Assembly: GCF_019263705.2 (NCBI RefSeq)
Contig: NZ_JADQDK010000001.1
Span: 496,001 to 560,000, forward strand
DNA length: 64,000 nucleotides
Reading direction: 5' to 3'
Origin: Pseudonocardia abyssalis
GTDB taxonomy: Bacteria > Actinomycetota > Actinomycetes > Mycobacteriales > Pseudonocardiaceae
Positions 10,638 through 19,662 of this stretch are shown here, in pieces. Position 1 is the first letter of the stretch. Each line of letters starts with the position of its first letter. Made by a program: the position numbers and the translations under genes. The notes beneath the pieces were generated by a model. That model did no database searches, was not told where the DNA came from, and saw nothing but the letters and a program-made list of their open reading frames with translations.

Positions 10638-11420
10638 TCAGCGGTAGACCATGCCCCCGTCGATCAGCACGGACTGACCGGTCATGTACCGGCCGTCGGG
10701 CCCGGCGAGGTAGGAGACGAAGCCGGCGACGTCGTCCGGCGTCTCGGCCCGGCCGAGCGCGATCGTCCCCACGAACTGCTCGAAGGTGGCACCCTTCTCG
10801 GCCCCGGTATGGCGGGCGAACTCCTCGTCGACCGTGACCCACATGTCGGTGTCGACGACACCGGGGCAGTAGGCGTTGACGGTGATGCCGTCCGCGGCCA
10901 GTTCCTTCGCGGCCGACTGGGTCAGTGCCCGCACGGCGAACTTCGTCGCGCAGTAGGCGCTGAGCATGGCGAAGCCGTCGTGCCCCGCGATGGACGACGC
11001 GTTGATGATCGCGCCCTTCGTGCCGTGCTCGCGGAACGTCGCCGCCGCGGCCTGGATGCCCCAGACCACGCCCTTGAGGTTCACCCCGATGATCGCGTCC
11101 AGCTTGTCGGGGGTGACGTCGAGCAGCGGCTCGACCTGCACCATTCCGGCATTGTTGACCATGATGTCGAGCGGTCCGAGCTCGGCACGGGCCTGCGCGA
11201 CGGCGGCGAACACCTGGTCCCGATCGCTGACGTCGGCCCGGATCGACGCGCTCCGGCGACCGATCGCGCGGATCTCGTCGGCCACCGTCGCGGCCTTGGC
11301 GTCGTTGAGGTCGACGACGGCCACGTCGGCGCCGTCGCGGGCCAGCCGCAGTGCGATGGCCCGCCCGATGCCCTGTGCCGCCCCGGTCACCAGTGCGACC
11401 GACCCCGAGATGTCACCCAT
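10638..11420 (-). CDS. short-chain dehydrogenase (acetoin/butanediol reductase-like)
   Basis: A 260-residue classical SDR. It has the cofactor motif TGAAQGIG near residue 12, NNAG near residue 90, the catalytic serine in NASSIAG, and YCATK near residue 158. The closing segment GPDGRYMTGQSVLIDGGMVY is typical. NAD(H) is likelier than NADP(H) because an Asp follows the second strand (VAVVDLND). It converges on the activator gene and has its own upstream operator box at 11480-11496. Hydroxyketone or alcohol oxidation is likely; the substrate is not resolved. Confidence 0.92.
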   Translation of the reverse strand: MGDISGSVALVTGAAQGIGRAIALRLARDGADVAVVDLNDAKAATVADEIRAIGRRSASIRADVSDRDQVFAAVAQARAELGPLDIMVNNAGMVQVEPLLDVTPDKLDAIIGVNLKGVVWGIQAAAATFREHGTKGAIINASSIAGHDGFAMLSAYCATKFAVRALTQSAAKELAADGITVNAYCPGVVDTDMWVTVDEEFARHTGAEKGATFEQFVGTIALGRAETPDDVAGFVSYLAGPDGRYMTGQSVLIDGGMVYR

Positions 11421-11479
11421 GACGCATCCCTCCGCTCGACGTTGAGACGACCAGTCTCGGCGGGCATCCGACCGGCGGG

Positions 11480-11496
11480 TGTTCGGTCTTGAAACA
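11480..11496 (-). promoter_or_regulatory. operator box upstream of the SDR
   Basis: Read on the minus strand this is TGTTTCAAGACCGAACA. It matches the box at 11897-11913 at 13 of 17 positions. It lies about 60 bp before the SDR start and just past the 3' end of the small gene at 11507. Confidence 0.5.
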
Positions 11497-11506
11497 GATC
11501 GGGCGC

Positions 11507-11815
11507 TCAGGTCCGTTCGACGTGCGCACGCACCCGGGTGCCGTCCTCGCTGGTCCAGCCCTTGCGCGCGGCGTAGGCGAGCATCCCCGCGAGGTCGTCC
11601 TCCCACCCCGGTCCGACCCGGTCGCCGGCCATCCGGCGGATCGTCGCGACGGGCACCATGACGTGGCCCGACTCGAGGACCTCGCCCAGCCCGGCGCGCT
11701 CGGCACTCGCGGCGAGATCCCCGTCGTCGAGCTCTGCGGGGCAGTGGACGGAGAACGCCGTCACGTCCTGCGGGTCGACGAGCTCGACCGAACCGGTGCT
11801 GATGACGAAGTGCAT
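11507..11815 (-). CDS. conserved small protein of unknown function
   Basis: A 102-residue acidic, soluble protein beginning MHFVISTGSVELVDPQDVTA and containing GHVMVPVATIRRMAG and GWEDDLAGMLAYAARKGW. I do not recognise a named domain. The balanced composition and clear ATG support a real gene. It is divergent from the second luciferase-like gene, and two operator boxes lie between them. It may belong to the same catabolic regulon; no function is proposed. Confidence 0.6.
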   Translation of the reverse strand: MHFVISTGSVELVDPQDVTAFSVHCPAELDDGDLAASAERAGLGEVLESGHVMVPVATIRRMAGDRVGPGWEDDLAGMLAYAARKGWTSEDGTRVRAHVERT

Positions 11816-11848
11816 GCGGGCAGTCTCGCCGGTTCTCCCCGCATGCGG

Positions 11849-11939
11849 TGTCCGTTCCTGGCACAGCGTCGCCGTACGGACGTGGGACGCCGGATGTGTC
11901 CCAGAACCGAACAGCACCGCGGGCCCCGGTCGTGTGACC
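11849..11939 (+). promoter_or_regulatory. paired operator boxes and core promoter
   Basis: TGTCCCAGAACCGAACA lies at 11897-11913. An inverted relative sits at 11849-11865 (minus strand TGTGCCAGGAACGGACA). TCGTGTGACC at 11930-11939 again follows the strong box by exactly 16 bp. The boxes are 48 bp apart, against 47 bp in the pair at 7518. The region serves the divergent genes at 11815 and 12002. Confidence 0.6.
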
Positions 11940-12001
11940 GTGATCTCCCTCGACCGGCGGACGACGTGCCGGTCTCGATCCGACCCCGAGTGAGGACGAC
12001 G

Positions 12002-13030
12002 ATGCCCGCACCGACCTTCGGTCTCTGGTACGACTTCCGCAACCCCGCGCAGTGGAGCCAGCCGATCGGCCGGCTGTACCGGGAGACGATCGACCAGGCC
12101 GTCTGGTCCGAGCAGCTCGGCTTCCGGTCCGCGTGGTTCAGCGAGCACCACTTCGCGCCCGACGACTACGCCTGCTCGCCGCTGATCGCCGCCGCGGCCG
12201 TCGGGGCGCGCACGACGGAGATGCGGCTCGCGACGAACATCATCGTCGCCGCCCTGCACAACCCGGTCCGCCTGGCCGAGGACGCGAACGCCCTGTCGCT
12301 GATCACCGACGGGCGGTTCGACCTCGGCGTCGGGCTCGGCTACAACGAGCGCGAGTTCACCGCGTTCGGTCGGGTCCGCAAGCAGCGGCCGAGCCTGTTC
12401 GAGGACGCGATCGCGATCATCCGTGCCGCGTGGAGCGGGAGCGACGCGGGCTACGAGGGCAAGCGGTTGTCGATGCCGGCCGTGCGGGTCACACCGATGG
12501 CGGAGAAGACGCCGCGGATGCCCATCGGCGCCGTGGCCCCCAAGGGGCTGGAGCGCGCCGCGCGCCTGGGCGACGGGGTCATCACGCTGTCCAACGACCA
12601 CTTCCAGGTGTACCTCGACGCGTTGGTCGCCAACGGCAAGAGCCTCGAGGACGGCGCCATCTACGCCAGCCAGTGGGTGGTGCTGGCCGAGGATCCCGAA
12701 CGCGAGTGGGCCCGGATCGGCGAGCACGTGCTGTACCAGGTCAACAAGTACATCGAGTGGGGCTCGTTCGAGGGGTCGGGCGTGCCGGACCACTTCGACA
12801 CCCCCCAGCAGCTCCTGGACTTCGGCGTCTACAAGCTCTGGGACGCGGCCGCCGGTATCGAGGAGATGACCGCACTCGCCGAGCAGAACCCGCAGATCCG
12901 CGACTTCCACTTCTGGGCGCAGTTCCCCGGCGAGACGGTCGAGTCGGGCTCCGCACGCGTGCAGTACATCGCCGACCACGTGATCCCCGCGGTGCAGCAG
13001 CGGCTCGAGCCCACCACCGCCACGGTCTGA
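12002..13030 (+). CDS. luciferase-like (LLM class) flavin-dependent monooxygenase
   Basis: A 342-residue luciferase-superfamily protein that heads a four-gene plus-strand operon. Family features are GFRSAWFSEHHFAPDDYACSP, LATNIIVAALHNPVRLAEDA and DGRFDLGVGLGYNEREFTAFG. GAGG lies about 8 nt before the ATG. The next genes encode an ABM-domain monooxygenase, a VOC protein and a zinc dehydrogenase. It probably oxygenates the same compound class as the protein at 7674, since both have the same promoter layout. Whether it uses FMNH2 or F420H2 is not evident. Confidence 0.9.
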   Translation: MPAPTFGLWYDFRNPAQWSQPIGRLYRETIDQAVWSEQLGFRSAWFSEHHFAPDDYACSPLIAAAAVGARTTEMRLATNIIVAALHNPVRLAEDANALSLITDGRFDLGVGLGYNEREFTAFGRVRKQRPSLFEDAIAIIRAAWSGSDAGYEGKRLSMPAVRVTPMAEKTPRMPIGAVAPKGLERAARLGDGVITLSNDHFQVYLDALVANGKSLEDGAIYASQWVVLAEDPEREWARIGEHVLYQVNKYIEWGSFEGSGVPDHFDTPQQLLDFGVYKLWDAAAGIEEMTALAEQNPQIRDFHFWAQFPGETVESGSARVQYIADHVIPAVQQRLEPTTATV

Positions 13031-13056
13031 CCAGCGTCCATCGAGAGGCGACCATC

Positions 13057-13425
13057 ATGCGCGACGAGATCTACTGGGTCGTCACCGCAGCACTGCGGCC
13101 CGACGACTACGACGCCTTCACCGAGGCGATCACCCCGCTCGTGGCGGCCACCCGCGAGGAGCCGGGTTCGAACGCCTACGACTACAGCGTCAGCAGTGAC
13201 CGCACCGTGGTCCACATCTACGAGAGCTACCGCGACTCGGCCGCGGTGGTCACCCACGTCGAGGACACGTTCTCCCGGTTCGCCGAGGAGTTCGGCCGGC
13301 TCGTCACCATCGACGGGTTCGTCGTCTACGGCCGGCCCGACGAGGCGGCGAAGAAGATCCTCGACGGGTTCGGCTCGACCTACATGACGCCGTTCCTCGG
13401 CTACACGCAGTCCGACGCCCGATGA
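13057..13425 (+). CDS. ABM-domain (antibiotic biosynthesis monooxygenase-like) protein
   Basis: A 122-residue single-domain protein of the ferredoxin-like ABM fold. Residues 5-100 match the fold: IYWVVTAALRPDDYDAFTEA, then EEPGSNAYDYSVSSDRTVVH and YESYRDSAAVVTHVEDTFS. Such proteins oxidise quinols or act in small-molecule oxygenation and degradation. GAGAGG precedes the ATG. It starts 26 bp after the luciferase-like gene and overlaps the VOC gene by 4 bp (ATGA), so translation is coupled. Confidence 0.8.
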   Translation: MRDEIYWVVTAALRPDDYDAFTEAITPLVAATREEPGSNAYDYSVSSDRTVVHIYESYRDSAAVVTHVEDTFSRFAEEFGRLVTIDGFVVYGRPDEAAKKILDGFGSTYMTPFLGYTQSDAR

Positions 13426-13847
13426 CCGGGGCCCCGCCCACCACCGGGGTGCACCACTTCTCGCCCACGGTCTCCGACGTGGAGGCGTCCGCCGCCTGGT
13501 ACACGCGCGTGTTCGACCTCGACCGGTTACCCGGCGAGGCCCGCCACCACGGGGACGAGGACGGCGGGTACGCGATCCTGCTGCTCGACCGGCGGACCGG
13601 GCTGCTCATCGGGCTGCACCACCACGACGGGCACCACGGCGGGGCGTTCGACGAGCAACGGGCAGGGCTCGACCACATCGCCTGGGGGGTGCGGAAGCGG
13701 TCCGATCTCGACGCGTGGGCCCGGTGGCTCGACGAGATCGGTGTGCCCCATTCCGGAGTGATCGACAAAGCGGCACGGAAGTACTCGGCGATCGTCTTCC
13801 GGGACCCCGACGGGATCCAGCTGGAGCTGTTCCACCGCAACGGGTGA
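13422..13847 (+). CDS. VOC-superfamily protein (glyoxalase/dioxygenase fold)
   Basis: A 141-residue protein with two beta-alpha-beta-beta-beta modules. Candidate metal ligands are the His in GVHHFSPTVSD, the His in GLDHIAWGV and the Glu in IQLELFH. VOC proteins of this size include glyoxalases, isomerases and dioxygenases. Its place between an ABM protein and a zinc dehydrogenase suggests a step on an oxygenated intermediate. The reaction is not known. Confidence 0.8.
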   Translation: MTGAPPTTGVHHFSPTVSDVEASAAWYTRVFDLDRLPGEARHHGDEDGGYAILLLDRRTGLLIGLHHHDGHHGGAFDEQRAGLDHIAWGVRKRSDLDAWARWLDEIGVPHSGVIDKAARKYSAIVFRDPDGIQLELFHRNG

Positions 13848-13921
13848 CGGTCGCGGAGCCCACCGCCGGCCGCCGAGAACCTTCCCTCATCCACAACCCG
13901 AGACCACGAGGAGTTCGAAGC

Positions 13922-14968
13922 ATGCGAGCAGTCGTCTACCGGGGGCGCAACGACATCGCGGTCACCGACGTACCGGAGCCGGGGCTCGGCGCCGGGCAGG
14001 TCCGGGTCCGGGTCGGCTTCAACGGGATCTGCGGTACCGACCTGCACGAGTACTTCGACGGTCCGATCTTCGTGCCGACGGAGCCGCACCCGCTCACCCA
14101 CGACCAGCTGCCCGTCGTGCTCGGTCACGAGTTCGCCGGGACCGTCGTCGAGGTCGGGACGGGTGTGACCGGCCTGTCCGAGGGCGACCGCATCGCGTGC
14201 GAGCCGGTGTACCGGTGCGGCGAGTGCGCACCGTGCCTGGCCGGGCGCTACAACATCTGCACCAGCGTCGGCTTCCACGGGCTGTCCACCGACGGCGGGA
14301 TGGCCGAGTACACCGTCATCGACCAGATCATGGCGCACAAGCTGCCCGACTCCGTCTCGACCGAGCTCGGCGCGCTGGTCGAGCCGATGTCGGTGGCCTA
14401 CCACGCCACCATGCTCAGCGACGCCGCGCCGGACGGCACCAGCATCGTCTTCGGCGCCGGTCCGATCGGCATCGGCCTGTGGTTCGCGCTGCGGGGGCGG
14501 GGCATCGAGGACGTGCTGGTCGTCGAGCCGTCCGCCGTGCGCCGGGCGGCGATCGAGGGGCTCGGCGCGCGTACCCTCGATCCGACGACGACCGACGTCC
14601 CCGCCTTCGTCGCCGACCACACCCACGGCCGCGGGGTCGACGCCGCCTTCGACGCCGCGGGCGTGCGGGCCTCGGTCGAGGGGGCGCTGCTGTGCCTGGG
14701 CCCGACGAAGGCGTTGGTGAGCGTCGCGATCTACGACAAGCCTCTGGAGACCTCGCTGATCCAGCTGGTGCTCCGCGAGGCCCGCATCCAGGGCACCCTC
14801 TGCTACACCGGTGACGACTACCGGGCCGTCATCGACCTGATGGCCCGCGGGCACTACGACACCACCGGTTGGGTCGAGCAGATCGCGATGGGGGACGTGC
14901 TCGCGGAGGGCTTCGAGGCGTTGCGCGCCGGGCAGAAGATGAAGGTGCTGGTCGACCCGACGCGCTGA
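13922..14968 (+). CDS. zinc-dependent alcohol dehydrogenase (2,3-butanediol dehydrogenase-like)
   Basis: A 348-residue medium-chain dehydrogenase. Catalytic zinc ligands are in GICGTDLHEY and GHEFAG. The structural zinc loop has four cysteines (CGECAPCLAGRYNIC). The Rossmann motif is FGAGPIGIG near residue 178. The overall pattern is closest to 2,3-butanediol/threonine dehydrogenases. GAGGAG precedes the ATG. It is the last gene of the 12002-14968 operon. Together with the SDR at 10638 it suggests that vicinal diols or hydroxyketones are intermediates. Confidence 0.9.
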   Translation: MRAVVYRGRNDIAVTDVPEPGLGAGQVRVRVGFNGICGTDLHEYFDGPIFVPTEPHPLTHDQLPVVLGHEFAGTVVEVGTGVTGLSEGDRIACEPVYRCGECAPCLAGRYNICTSVGFHGLSTDGGMAEYTVIDQIMAHKLPDSVSTELGALVEPMSVAYHATMLSDAAPDGTSIVFGAGPIGIGLWFALRGRGIEDVLVVEPSAVRRAAIEGLGARTLDPTTTDVPAFVADHTHGRGVDAAFDAAGVRASVEGALLCLGPTKALVSVAIYDKPLETSLIQLVLREARIQGTLCYTGDDYRAVIDLMARGHYDTTGWVEQIAMGDVLAEGFEALRAGQKMKVLVDPTR

Positions 14969-15001
14969 GGCTCGGGCAACGGGGGATCGGGGAACGGGGG
15001 A

Positions 15002-15994
15002 TCAGGGAACGACGACGAGCTTGCCCGCGGTGCCGCCGTGCTCCATGAGGGTGTGCGCCTCGACGATGCCGTCGAGGTCGAAGGTGCGGTCCAGGGGCAC
15101 CACGGCGCGGCCGCCTGCGACGTCGTCGAGGAACTCCTGCAGCACGGCGGGCGGGAGGTCGGAGGCGTCGCCGCCGTAGGCGGAGAGGCGGACGCCGCGG
15201 GGCAGGTACTCGATGGGGTAGAAGTCGGGGACGGTCCAGCGGTTGGACAGCATTCCCGCGAAGCAGACCACGCCGTGGACGCGCGTCGCGGCGAGCGTGT
15301 CGGGCAGCGTCGGGGTGCCGACGAGCTCGAGGGCGACGTCGACGCCGTCCGGCACGATCGCGCGGACCCGCGCGGCGACGGCGCCGTCGTCGAGTACGGC
15401 GTGGTCGACCCCGGCGCGGTGCAGCACGTCGGCCCGGCCCAGGTCGCGGGTGGTCGCCAGGACCGCCAGGCCGCGCCGCTTGGCCAGGACGGCGGCAGCC
15501 AGCCCGATCGACGACGTCCCGCCGCGGATCAGCAACGTCTGTCCGGGCTGGGCGTCGAGCCCGACGGTGAGGGCGCCGTACGCGGTCTGGAGCATCTCGG
15601 GGACCGCTCCGAGGGTGGCGGCGTCGAGGTCGCTGCGGAAGGCGATGACCTGGGTCGCCGGCACGCAGGTGTACTCGGCGTAGCCACCGTCGAACGTGCG
15701 GCCCATACCACCCATCATGGCCGCGACCTGCTGACCGGGATCGAACTCGCCGCCGGGGCAGACGGCGACGACTCCGGTCGCCTCGATGCCGGGAACCCGC
15801 GGGAAGGTGACGCCCTCGCCGAGACCGAGGCGGGTGTGCAGTTCGGAGCGGTTGAGGCCGGACGCCGTCACGCGGATCAGCACCCAGCCGGGTGCGGGGT
15901 GCGGGACGGGGATCGTCCTGACCTGCAACGCCGCGGGCGGCCCGGGTCCGTCGAGCACGACGGCGCGCATGGTGGCCGGGACGGCGACGGTCAT
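15002..15994 (-). CDS. zinc-free medium-chain reductase (quinone oxidoreductase-like)
   Basis: A 330-residue MDR protein of the quinone oxidoreductase/enoyl reductase type. It has no zinc-binding cysteines. The NADPH motif is RGGTSSIGLAAAVLAKR near residue 155. The N-terminus MRAVVLDGPGPPAALQVRTI and the motif GLNRSELHTRLG are typical. It would reduce a quinone or an activated alkene. It converges on the operon ending at 14968; a short tandem of two CGGGGGATCRGGGAA units lies between them. It probably shares a transcript with the hydrolase at 16067, 72 bp upstream. Confidence 0.88.
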   Translation of the reverse strand: MTVAVPATMRAVVLDGPGPPAALQVRTIPVPHPAPGWVLIRVTASGLNRSELHTRLGLGEGVTFPRVPGIEATGVVAVCPGGEFDPGQQVAAMMGGMGRTFDGGYAEYTCVPATQVIAFRSDLDAATLGAVPEMLQTAYGALTVGLDAQPGQTLLIRGGTSSIGLAAAVLAKRRGLAVLATTRDLGRADVLHRAGVDHAVLDDGAVAARVRAIVPDGVDVALELVGTPTLPDTLAATRVHGVVCFAGMLSNRWTVPDFYPIEYLPRGVRLSAYGGDASDLPPAVLQEFLDDVAGGRAVVPLDRTFDLDGIVEAHTLMEHGGTAGKLVVVP

Positions 15995-16066
15995 CGGGGC
16001 TCCTCCGGATCGGTACCCCGCGTAACGGAGATCCGACGGTGATGATTCCGGCTCGCCCGGCAGGGA

Positions 16067-16903
16067 TCAGGCGGGTAGGAAACCGCGGAGCAGGTGCACG
16101 AACTCGGCGCCCTTCTCGATCTGTGTCCAGTGCCCGCACCGGTTGAACACGTGGAGCTGTGAGCGGGGGATCAGCTCGTTCAGGCGAATCGAGGAGGACA
16201 GGGGGATGACGCGGTCGTCGCGGCCGTGCACGACGAGGGTGTCGTGTCGGATCGCCCGCAACGACGCGTCGGGCAGGGCGAGGGCGTCGACGCCGTCCTG
16301 GCGGGGTGCGGGGAACATCGCGGAGTAGGACTCGTGGACGCCGGGGCGGATCGAGGCCTCGTAGCGCAGCCGCGCGAGGTCGGGTCCGAGCAACGACCGG
16401 TCGTAGGCGAACAGTTCGAGCAGGGCGGCCATGTTCTCGACCGAGGGCTCGTAGCCCCAGACGGCGTCCAGGCCGGGGGTGAGCGGGAAACGGGTGCCGG
16501 CGCTGCCCATGAGCACGAGCCGGTCGACGCGGTCGGGGTGGCGGTCGGCGAGCCAGAGCGCCAGCGCGCCGCCGAAGCTGTTGCCGACGACGGAGACCGT
16601 CGGCAGGTCCAGGGCGTCGAGCAGGCCGACGAGATGGTCGACCCACGCCTGCCGGGTGAACTCGAAGCCGGTCGGGTGGTCGGTGTAGCCGAAGCCGACG
16701 ACGTCCGGCGCGATCACCCGCCGCTCGGTCGACAGGGCGGGCAGGACCCCGCGCCAGTTGGCCCAGGCCGAGACACCGGGACCGGACCCGTGCACCAGCA
16801 GCACCGGCGCTCCGGTGCCCTGGTCGTGGTAGTTCGTGCGGATCCCGGCCGCCTGGATGCTCCGGCCGATCTCCGGGTCCGCCTCGGTCACGGTCTGGGT
16901 CAT
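16067..16903 (-). CDS. alpha/beta hydrolase, meta-cleavage product hydrolase type
   Basis: A 278-residue alpha/beta hydrolase closest to XylF/DmpD/BphD enzymes, which cleave the C-C bond of extradiol ring-fission products. The oxyanion segment [20 protein letters not shown] is characteristic. The triad is visible: Ser in [10 protein letters not shown], Asp in GRDDRVIPL and His in CGHWTQIE. The extradiol dioxygenase at 20437 would make its substrate. It is divergent from the HpaB-type hydroxylase, so both sit on one regulated promoter region. The ATG at 16903 gives the normal family N-terminus. Confidence 0.9.
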   Translation of the reverse strand: MTQTVTEADPEIGRSIQAAGIRTNYHDQGTGAPVLLVHGSGPGVSAWANWRGVLPALSTERRVIAPDVVGFGYTDHPTGFEFTRQAWVDHLVGLLDALDLPTVSVVGNSFGGALALWLADRHPDRVDRLVLMGSAGTRFPLTPGLDAVWGYEPSVENMAALLELFAYDRSLLGPDLARLRYEASIRPGVHESYSAMFPAPRQDGVDALALPDASLRAIRHDTLVVHGRDDRVIPLSSSIRLNELIPRSQLHVFNRCGHWTQIEKGAEFVHLLRGFLPA

Positions 16904-17002
16904 CACTGACCTCTCGTTCGTGGTTCGGGGCGCGACACCACCCCCGGTTCGCTCGAACAGTAGCAAGAACATTCGCTACGTAGAAGGTGTGACCCAGAGC
17001 GC

Positions 17003-17013
17003 TTGGTCCACCG
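17003..17013. promoter_or_regulatory. possible FadR/GntR operator
   Basis: TGGTCCACCG at 17004-17013 resembles the TGGTNNACCA core bound by FadR-type regulators. It lies in the 253-bp divergent region between the hydrolase and the hydroxylase, near a FadR-type gene. This is one weak match. Confidence 0.25.
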
Positions 17014-17156
17014 ATCCGCAGGTAGATGCCCCGTTGACGCTGAGCGCGGTGCGCGTTACCTTCATGCAGAATCACAAACCTTCCAGCCCGTCCCCGGCCT
17101 CGTCGGATCAGGTCCGACCCGGCGGGACGTCGATCTCCCACGAAGGAAGTGCTGCA

Positions 17157-18734
17157 GTGACGCAGACGATCAGCGAGACGTCCGCCGCGACCGCGGGGGA
17201 GAACTCCCGTCGGCCCTTCACCGGCGCGGAGTACCTGGAGAGCCTCGACGACGGTCGAGAGGTGTGGATCCACGGTGAGCGGGTGCAGAACGTCGCCGAG
17301 CACCCGGCGTTCCGCAACACCGCCCGGATGGTCGCCCGGCTCTACGACGCCATGCACGACCCGGCGAACGAGGGCACCCTCGCGGTGCCGACCGACACCG
17401 GCAACGGCGGGTTCACCCACCCGTTCTACAAGGCGCCCTACTCGCCGGCCGAGCTGCGCGCGGGAGCGGAGGGTTCGGCCGCGTGGGCCCGGATGACCTA
17501 CGGCTGGCTCGGGCGCAGCCCCGACTACAAGGCGGCGTTCCTGTCGACGCTGGGCTCGCACACCGAGTTCTACGCGCCGTACCAGGAGAACGCGAAGCGC
17601 TGGTACGCCGAGGCGCAGGAGCGGCTGCTCTACGTCAACCACGCCATCATCAACCCGCCGGTCGACCGGGATCTGGGGATGGAGGCGGCCGGTGACGTGT
17701 TCATGCGCGTGGTCGAGGAGACCGACGAGGGACTGATCGTGTCCGGGGCGAAGGTGGTGGCCACCAACTCGGTGCTGACCCACTACAACTTCGTCGGCAA
17801 CTACGGCCCGCTGCCGGTGAAGTCCAAGGAGTTCTCGGCGATCTTCATGGTCCCGATGAACACCCCCGGGCTGAAGCTGATCTGCCGCCAGTCCTACGAG
17901 CTCAACGCCGCCACCAACGGCAGCCCGTTCGACTACCCGCTCTCGAGCCGGCTCGACGAGAACGACTCGATCCTGGTCATGGACCGCGTACTGGTCCCGT
18001 GGGACAGCGTCTTCTGTTACGACGTCGACAAGGCCAACAACTTCTTCGCCGGGTCCGGGTTCGTGTTCCGGGCGATGCTGCACGGCTGTGTGCGGCTGGC
18101 GGTCAAGTTCGACTTCCTGGTCGGGCTGCTCACCAAGGCCCTGGAGATGACGGGCACGTCGGGTTTCCGCGGGGTCCAGACGCGGGTGGGCGAGCTGGTC
18201 TGCCTGCGCAACCTGTTCTGGGCCTGCGTCGACTCGATGGTCGACAACCCCGCCCAGTGGGCGGACGGCACCTACGTGCCCAACCCGGACTCCGCCGGGG
18301 TCTACCGGCTGATGATGACCCAGGCCTACCCGCGGGCGAAGGAGATCTTCGAGCAGGACGTCGCCAGCGCGCTGATCTACCTGCCGTCGAGCGCGGAGGA
18401 CTGGAAGAACGCCGAGCTCCGCCCGTACCTCGACCAGTTCGTGCGCGGCTCCGGCGGGCGGTCGGCCGAGGACCGGGTCAAGTTGATGAAGCTGATCTGG
18501 GACGCGATCGGGTCGGAGTTCGGCGGGCGCCACGAGCTCTACGAGCGCAACTACTCCGGCAACCACGAGAACCTGCGGATCGAGGCCTACCTGGGCCAGC
18601 TGCAGACCGGTCAGATCGCCGGCTACCAGGAGATGGTCGACCGCTGCATGTCCGAGTACGACCTGAACGGCTGGACCGTGCCCGACCTGGTCGACAACGA
18701 CGACGTCCGGCACAACGGCGGTAGCGGTCGCTGA
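17157..18734 (+). CDS. HpaB/PheA1-type FADH2-dependent aromatic hydroxylase
   Basis: A 525-residue large component of a two-component flavin monooxygenase of the 4-hydroxyphenylacetate 3-hydroxylase family, similar in size to actinobacterial phenol hydroxylase PheA1. Features are the N-terminal [18 protein letters not shown], the FAD-pocket region near residues 150-300 (AINPP-type segment, then [15 protein letters not shown]) and [18 protein letters not shown]. The start is GTG at 17157 with GAAGGAAG 8 nt upstream. With the reductase at 19663, the extradiol dioxygenase and the hydrolase it forms a phenol-to-catechol-to-ring-fission route. The phenol substituent is not known. Confidence 0.9.
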   Translation: MTQTISETSAATAGENSRRPFTGAEYLESLDDGREVWIHGERVQNVAEHPAFRNTARMVARLYDAMHDPANEGTLAVPTDTGNGGFTHPFYKAPYSPAELRAGAEGSAAWARMTYGWLGRSPDYKAAFLSTLGSHTEFYAPYQENAKRWYAEAQERLLYVNHAIINPPVDRDLGMEAAGDVFMRVVEETDEGLIVSGAKVVATNSVLTHYNFVGNYGPLPVKSKEFSAIFMVPMNTPGLKLICRQSYELNAATNGSPFDYPLSSRLDENDSILVMDRVLVPWDSVFCYDVDKANNFFAGSGFVFRAMLHGCVRLAVKFDFLVGLLTKALEMTGTSGFRGVQTRVGELVCLRNLFWACVDSMVDNPAQWADGTYVPNPDSAGVYRLMMTQAYPRAKEIFEQDVASALIYLPSSAEDWKNAELRPYLDQFVRGSGGRSAEDRVKLMKLIWDAIGSEFGGRHELYERNYSGNHENLRIEAYLGQLQTGQIAGYQEMVDRCMSEYDLNGWTVPDLVDNDDVRHNGGSGR

Positions 18735-18752
18735 GGACGGGTACGCGCCCGC

Positions 18753-18791
18753 GGCCGTGCCGGCGCCCGAGACACTGGCGCCGGCACGGCC
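18753..18791 (+). terminator. hairpin terminator
   Basis: A 14-bp perfect stem (GGCCGTGCCGGCGC at 18753-18766 and its complement at 18778-18791) sits 19 bp after the hydroxylase stop and before the FadR-type gene. It covers a more upstream in-frame start for that gene, favouring the GTG at 18832. Confidence 0.7.
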
Positions 18792-18831
18792 CGCGGGACG
18801 GGCTGACGGATGCGGCGGCAGGGAGGCACAC

Positions 18832-19614
18832 GTGGTCAGGGAGACGGGTCCGAAGGCGGTGCGCGGGACGTCCTCGCGGGCCGAGGACATCGCGGACCGG
18901 ATCGAGATGGAGATCCTGCGCTCCGGGCACCCGGCCGGGACCAGGCTCGGGCTGCGCACCGAGCTGATCAGCCGGTTCGAGGTGAGCCCCGGCGTGATGA
19001 ACGAGGCGCTGCGGCTGCTGCGGGAGCGGGAGCTGATCACCGTCAAGCCCGGTCCGAGCGGTGGCGTGTTCACCGCCGACCAGCCACCCGGTGTCCGGTT
19101 GGGTGCGCTGGACCTGTGGTTCCAGGGTCTGACCATCCCGCCGCTGGAGATCTTCGAGTCCCGCATGCTGCTGGAGGAGATGTTCAACAACCTCGCGCTG
19201 CAGCACTCCACCCCGCACGACCACGTCGCGATGGAGCGCGGTCTGCAGCGCATGACCACCTCCGCGGGCGACCCGCGCGGGTTCTTCGAGGCCAACGTCG
19301 AGTTCCACCGGGCGATCGCCGCCTCGACGCGCGTCACCGTGCTGACCTCGATCTACGACAGCCTGGTCACCGTCCTGACCGGCGCATTGGTCCGGGCCGT
19401 CTGGACCGACGGCCACGAGGAGACCATCGACCACAACCTGCGGGTGCACGGGCAGATCCTCGAGGCCATCCGCGCGAAGGACCGCAAGCGCCTGGAGACC
19501 GCGACCCGGTTGCACCGGGTCGACATGGTCAGCATCGCCCAGCCGGAGAAGTCCCCGGTCGTCCACATCGACCTGAGCCCCACCGGCAGCACCGCCACGC
19601 ACGACGTCGGCTGA
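18832..19614 (+). CDS. FadR-subfamily (GntR family) transcriptional regulator
   Basis: A 260-residue regulator. Residues about 15-80 are the winged helix-turn-helix (AEDIADRIEMEILRSGHPAG, then VSPGVMNEALRLLRERELI and PGPSGGVF). Residues about 100-240 are the FCD effector domain, with candidate metal-binding His/Asp positions (ANVEFHRAIA, DHNLRVHGQILEAI). GGGAGG precedes the GTG. It lies inside the phenol-type module and most likely senses a pathway intermediate. Confidence 0.88.
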   Translation: MVRETGPKAVRGTSSRAEDIADRIEMEILRSGHPAGTRLGLRTELISRFEVSPGVMNEALRLLRERELITVKPGPSGGVFTADQPPGVRLGALDLWFQGLTIPPLEIFESRMLLEEMFNNLALQHSTPHDHVAMERGLQRMTTSAGDPRGFFEANVEFHRAIAASTRVTVLTSIYDSLVTVLTGALVRAVWTDGHEETIDHNLRVHGQILEAIRAKDRKRLETATRLHRVDMVSIAQPEKSPVVHIDLSPTGSTATHDVG

Positions 19615-19662
19615 CGACGTGTCCACATCGACCCGGTTCGTCCGACGAGGGAGAGAGCCACC

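Noticed and set aside
14829..19337. A 1,502-codon minus-strand open frame across the catabolic cluster
   Set aside because: It is antisense to, or out of frame with, well-supported enzymes, reads as Arg/Pro/Ala-rich low-complexity sequence, and arises from GC3 bias. The same holds for the long frame at 18478-22125.
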